A DNA stretch of 64,000 nucleotides from Pisciglobus halotolerans (GTDB lineage: Bacteria > Bacillota > Bacilli > Lactobacillales > Carnobacteriaceae), in the NCBI RefSeq assembly GCF_900113675.1, contig NZ_FOQE01000002.1:100357-164356 (forward strand), read 5' to 3'. The notes beneath the pieces were generated by a model. The model had not been told where the DNA came from. It saw nothing but the letters and a program-made list of their open reading frames with translations, and made no database searches. Numbering within the stretch: position 1 is the first letter of the stretch; the number at the start of each line of letters is the position of its first letter. This document shows, piece after piece, positions 60,818 through 64,000 of this stretch. The translations under genes and the position numbers were made by a program.

Positions 60818-61869
60818 CTATTATCTTCTCCTTGTAATTCAGTCGTCTCTTCTTTTCGACGTTTTTTTAAATCTTTTATAACATTAACCATTAAAGCACC
60901 TACCACGCCACCTATAAGAATACTAATAACGTAAATAATTGCATTAGAAGTGAAAGGAATTGCCATGAATGTAGACAACATTGTTTGGTGGGTTACACCA
61001 AAAAAGGCGTTTATTCCTCCACTAACAGCGGTTCCGACAACAATACTTGGTATAACAGCTAAAGGATCAGCAACAGCAAACGGAATAGTTCCTTCAGTGA
61101 TGCCAACAAGTCCCATAATCATAGCAGTTTTACCATTATCTCTTTCAGCGTCAGAGTATAAATTCTTATTCAATAATGTTGCAATGAACATAACTAATGG
61201 TGGTATGCCTATTCCTAATAACATTGCAGTACTTGCTGCATAGCTTCCTGAAGCAAATGAGGCAGTACCAAATGCATAGGCGATTTTGTTAATAGGTCCT
61301 CCCATATCAAATGCCATCATCGCACCCAATAAAGCTCCTAAGAAGGTTGCATTAGCTCCAGACATACCATTTAACCAATTTGTTAAACCTTCAGTCATAG
61401 CTGTAATTGGAACTCCGATAACATACCACATTGCTAGTCCTACGACAGCTGTCGTAATAAAAGGAATAATGATGATACTTTTTAAGGTTTGTACTTTTGG
61501 TGAAATAGGCATCTTTTTTAGTAAATTAACTAAATACCCTGTCAGAATACCTGTTACCATTCCACCAATAAATCCTGCACCCATTTCATTTGCTACTATA
61601 CCTGTTACAAACCCTGGAGCAAGACCTGGCCTATCTGAAATTGAATATGCAATATATCCAGAAATCATAGGAACTATAAAACCTAAACCAGTCTGTCCTA
61701 TCATTCTTACAACGCCCCAAAATGTTTCTGTGGTATCCCATACTTCTTGTCCTCCAAATATAACAGCAAGAGAAGTTAACAATCCTGCTGCTGTTACTAA
61801 AGGAATCATGTATGAAACGCCGCTTTGAAAGTGTCTAGTTAATTCTTTCCCGAACTTTTTTATATTCAT
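60814..61869 (-). CDS. PTS fructose-family IIC permease
   Basis: A 351-residue fructose-type EIIC: SGVSYMIPLVTAAGLL at the start, GFIGGMVTGILTGY, and AFDMGGPINKIAYAFG near residue 190 are family signatures. About 8-10 membrane segments. IIA, IIB and IIC are separate genes here, unlike the fused E. coli MngA. It imports and phosphorylates the mannoside. Confidence 0.93.
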   Translation of the reverse strand: MNIKKFGKELTRHFQSGVSYMIPLVTAAGLLTSLAVIFGGQEVWDTTETFWGVVRMIGQTGLGFIVPMISGYIAYSISDRPGLAPGFVTGIVANEMGAGFIGGMVTGILTGYLVNLLKKMPISPKVQTLKSIIIIPFITTAVVGLAMWYVIGVPITAMTEGLTNWLNGMSGANATFLGALLGAMMAFDMGGPINKIAYAFGTASFASGSYAASTAMLLGIGIPPLVMFIATLLNKNLYSDAERDNGKTAMIMGLVGITEGTIPFAVADPLAVIPSIVVGTAVSGGINAFFGVTHQTMLSTFMAIPFTSNAIIYVISILIGGVVGALMVNVIKDLKKRRKEETTELQGEDNR

Positions 61870-61871
61870 AT

Positions 61872-62192
61872 CTATTTCTCTCCTTCGGCCATATTTATCG
61901 CTTTACCTATTACTTCTTCCCCTTTTTTAATTACTTCGGAAGTTCCTACTTCTAATATTTTTTTATGTTCAAATCTATCTCTGTCTGCTACATTCGTATC
62001 TACAGAAAAAATAACAACATCTGCTTCTTTGATATCTTCTTCAGATAATTTATTTTCGATCCCCATGGCTCCTTGTGTTTCTACTTTTATTTCAATATTC
62101 TTTTGTTTTGCAAATTTTTCAAGATTGGCCTTTGCCATGTAAGTGTGGGCTAAACCTGCGATACAAGCTGTAACTGCTACTATTTTTGTCAT
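61872..62192 (-). CDS. PTS fructose-family IIB component
   Basis: A 106-residue IIB with the active Cys in VTACIAGLAHTYMA (residue 10; the usual form is ACPTGIAHT). It ends 2 bp before the IIC start. Passes phosphate from IIA to sugar. Confidence 0.93.
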   Translation of the reverse strand: MTKIVAVTACIAGLAHTYMAKANLEKFAKQKNIEIKVETQGAMGIENKLSEEDIKEADVVIFSVDTNVADRDRFEHKKILEVGTSEVIKKGEEVIGKAINMAEGEK

Positions 62193-62211
62193 AATTTTTC
62201 TCTCCTATTAA

Positions 62212-62658
62212 TTAAAATTGTAGTGCGCTATAAAACTGTTCAAAATCATTTGTTGCTTTTATTTTTTTTACATATAAATCATCCATTAATTTCTCTGCTA
62301 AATCTGCTAAAATCCTTAAATGTTTATCGCCTTCATCACTACCCTTAATAGCTAGTAAAAAGACTATCTCTACAGGTTCCCCATCCATAGAACTCCATTT
62401 AATAGGTTTATTTAATTTAGCTGCACAAATAGTAGATTCCTTTACAAAGGAACTTTTTCCATGTGGAATCGCTATATTCTTTCCTATTCCAGTTGATATT
62501 TGTTCTTCCCTATTTATAACTTGATGAACAAACTCCTCTAAGTTTAATATATATCCATTCTTCTCTAGCCTACTAGCCAACTCTAAGATAACTTCTTGTT
62601 TATTGTTGGCTTCTAAATTTAATATAATATTTTCTTTTTTGATTTTTATTTCACTCAT
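62212..62658 (-). CDS. PTS fructose-family IIA component
   Basis: A 148-residue PTS_EIIA_2 domain with the phosphorylated His in GIGKNIAIPHGKSS (~residue 66). It accepts phosphate from HPr. It lies 4 bp after the regulator remnant and 19 bp before IIB. Confidence 0.93.
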   Translation of the reverse strand: MSEIKIKKENIILNLEANNKQEVILELASRLEKNGYILNLEEFVHQVINREEQISTGIGKNIAIPHGKSSFVKESTICAAKLNKPIKWSSMDGEPVEIVFLLAIKGSDEGDKHLRILADLAEKLMDDLYVKKIKATNDFEQFYSALQF

Positions 62659-62662
62659 GAGT

Positions 62663-63670
62663 CTACAACTCCTTTAAAATATCTATTAACTCTTGATAGC
62701 TACTCACCTTTGTAATTCTATTTAGAATTAACCTATTTGAGATTAAATCATTAAAATATTTATAAATATCATCTAAATTATCAAGTACTTCTTGATTAAT
62801 TCCAAAAAAGAAAATAATTTTCACTTTTTCTCCATTCCAATTTATTCCGTTTGCATTAATAAAAATACTAATTGAAGGCCTTTTAATAAACTCGATTGTA
62901 CTATGAGGCATAGCGACATAGTGGTCCAAAACAGTTGAAGATAGCTCCTCTCTCTGAATAGCGCTTTCATAAATACCCTTTTTGGCTTGTTCATAATAAA
63001 CTAAATTATCAGTTATTAATTTAAGCACATCATTTTGGTTTTGGTCATCAGAATAAGAAATAAAGAAATTTTTTTCATTAGTTAGGTTCACGAATGCTTT
63101 ACCTTTATTACGTGGTAATACATAATCATCTATTTTTCTTAGATCCTTTTCTGAAATGATTGGACTCACAGTGATTGATTTAAAACGTTTATCTTTGATA
63201 GGAATTGTACTGATAATCAACCTATCTGCATGTGTGCTATTTAATTCATTAATACCTAAAACATTGTCGATTTGGATAGTATCTCCAAAAGCGAATTTTA
63301 TTCGTTGCTTTAGTAATTTTGATGTACCTAAACCGCTTGCACAAACTAATAAAACATTTACTTTCCTATTCCTTTTTCTTTCTAAAAAGGATTGAATATG
63401 CAAAGCAATATAGGAAATTTCATCGCTTGTAAACTTAACATGATAAATTTTTGAAATTTGACTCACAAAATCTTTGCTTATTTCGTATGATTGAATGAAT
63501 GCTTTTCTAATTTCATTTTTATACGCATTTCGAATAGAAATATTCTCTTTCATTCTATTTATTGATGCTCTCATATGAAGGGCTAAGTTATCCAAAAGTT
63601 CATTATCTGGGTCATATGGTTTAAGAACTTGTTCAATAACTTGCCTTAACCTGCTTTTATCCTGAATAAT
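62663..63670 (-). pseudogene. PRD/PTS-domain transcriptional regulator, N-terminus lost
   Basis: The readable part (~336 codons) begins inside a PRD domain (VIEQVLKPYDPDNELLDNLALHMR, phosphorylatable His), then the EIIB-like LLVCASGLGTSKLL and an EIIA-like domain with VAMPHS. It is the C-terminal half of a MtlR/ManR/LicR-type activator; the DNA-binding HTH and first PRD are missing. A stop closes the frame at 63671-63673, and a short out-of-phase piece upstream (DTYFNKMCQRIKAMNY) looks like former coding. An IS end follows. TTG 63595 could still start a protein without DNA-binding. Confidence 0.8.
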
Positions 63671-63863
63671 TCATAGCTTTAATTCTTTGGCACATTTTAT
63701 TGAAATATGTATCACTAATATCCCTATCAACTGATTTTGACTAAAAAGTTACTTCAAACATTCACTGTTCAAAAATATTGAGGAATAAATTTTGGGTGTA
63801 AGGCATTTTGAGCATACTTCTCCCTGGATAACTTCCCAGTAAAAAAATCGTTAGATTGTTGGA

Positions 63864-64000
63864 TTAGATCCATTGACTGGCTCGCCTCAGGCGAGCAAAG
63901 ACCCTGTAGAATTCATTCTGATACACATGATAACTAGATAATTTGAGATAGACTCGTCTACCCGTTTGGACTAATTTCCCAGCAACTTTCAGAAACTTCA
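63864..64000 (-). mobile_element. IS1380-like transposase, C-terminal end (partial at window edge)
   Basis: On the minus strand the last 44 codons read KFLKVAGKLVQTGRRVYLKL and then VYQNEFYRVFARLRRA, ending in TAA at 63864-63866. A basic V-x-G-x-L-V-x-x-x-R-R segment followed by an aromatic helix is the usual end of IS1380-family transposases. The rest lies beyond the window. The IS end probably lies between 63720 and 63864, next to the truncated regulator. Confidence 0.6.

Overview
The window looks like chromosome of a low-GC Firmicute, most likely an Enterococcus (inferred from gene content and protein style: PTS-rich carbohydrate loci, AGGAGG ribosome sites, cre-type CcpA boxes, and LacI, RpiR and PRD regulators; no 16S rRNA or marker gene is present to prove it). 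I see no rRNA, tRNA or CRISPR.

Layout. 1-9.1 kb: the end of an AraR-like regulator, an orphan YesN-type response regulator, an APC permease, and a leftward group with a 4-OT tautomerase, an alpha/beta hydrolase and an ABC exporter pair. 9.1-14.7 kb: lacZ translationally coupled to an APC-type permease, with a divergent AraC regulator. 14.8-22.5 kb: an AT-richer leftward operon for peptidoglycan amino sugars (PTS IIB, IIC and IIA, BadF-type kinase, Eis-like acetyltransferase, MupG, AnmK, MurR-like regulator). 22.9-27.9 kb: a cysteine-free Sir2 protein, an AbrB/Doc toxin-antitoxin pair, a pRiA4b ORF-3-like protein and two decayed genes (5'-nucleotidase, M20 peptidase). 28.5-34.2 kb: a complete ribose operon rbsRKDACB with its promoter and operator. 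35-42 kb: galU, a CpsB-type phosphatase, an SGNH esterase, a GNAT enzyme, and guanine deaminase with an NCS2 permease. 43-50 kb: a IIC-only cellobiose-type PTS operon with a UTRA regulator, a HAD phosphatase, and a broken PTS locus carrying a RarA-C-terminus-like protein. 50-55.5 kb: a LacI-controlled operon with HPS/PHI-type enzymes, a PfkB kinase, a TIM-barrel isomerase and a permease. 55.5-64 kb: an AT-rich accessory segment with a CoiA-like unknown gene behind a structured leader, an IS30 remnant, a GH38 mannosidase plus fructose-family PTS, a truncated PRD regulator and an IS1380-type transposase end.

The most striking signal is not a gene. Six intergenic tandem arrays (about 4.44, 8.69, 28.03, 34.37, 37.30 and 42.30 kb; 7-10 units each) differ in sequence but share a 52-bp period. 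Four of them are exact throughout, one has a single 53-bp step, and one has decayed spacing only at its outer edge. Each unit is an imperfect palindrome; five arrays share an ACTC(AAA) core. Fifty-two bp is almost exactly five turns of B-DNA. At least four arrays lie beyond predicted terminators and outside transcription units, and none is in the two AT-rich, probably acquired segments. I read them as a chromosomal system of helically phased protein-binding or boundary elements; the function is inference.

Most loci are self-contained import-plus-catabolism cassettes with their own regulator and operator, giving the picture of a gut or plant-associated fermenter that gains and loses sugar cassettes.
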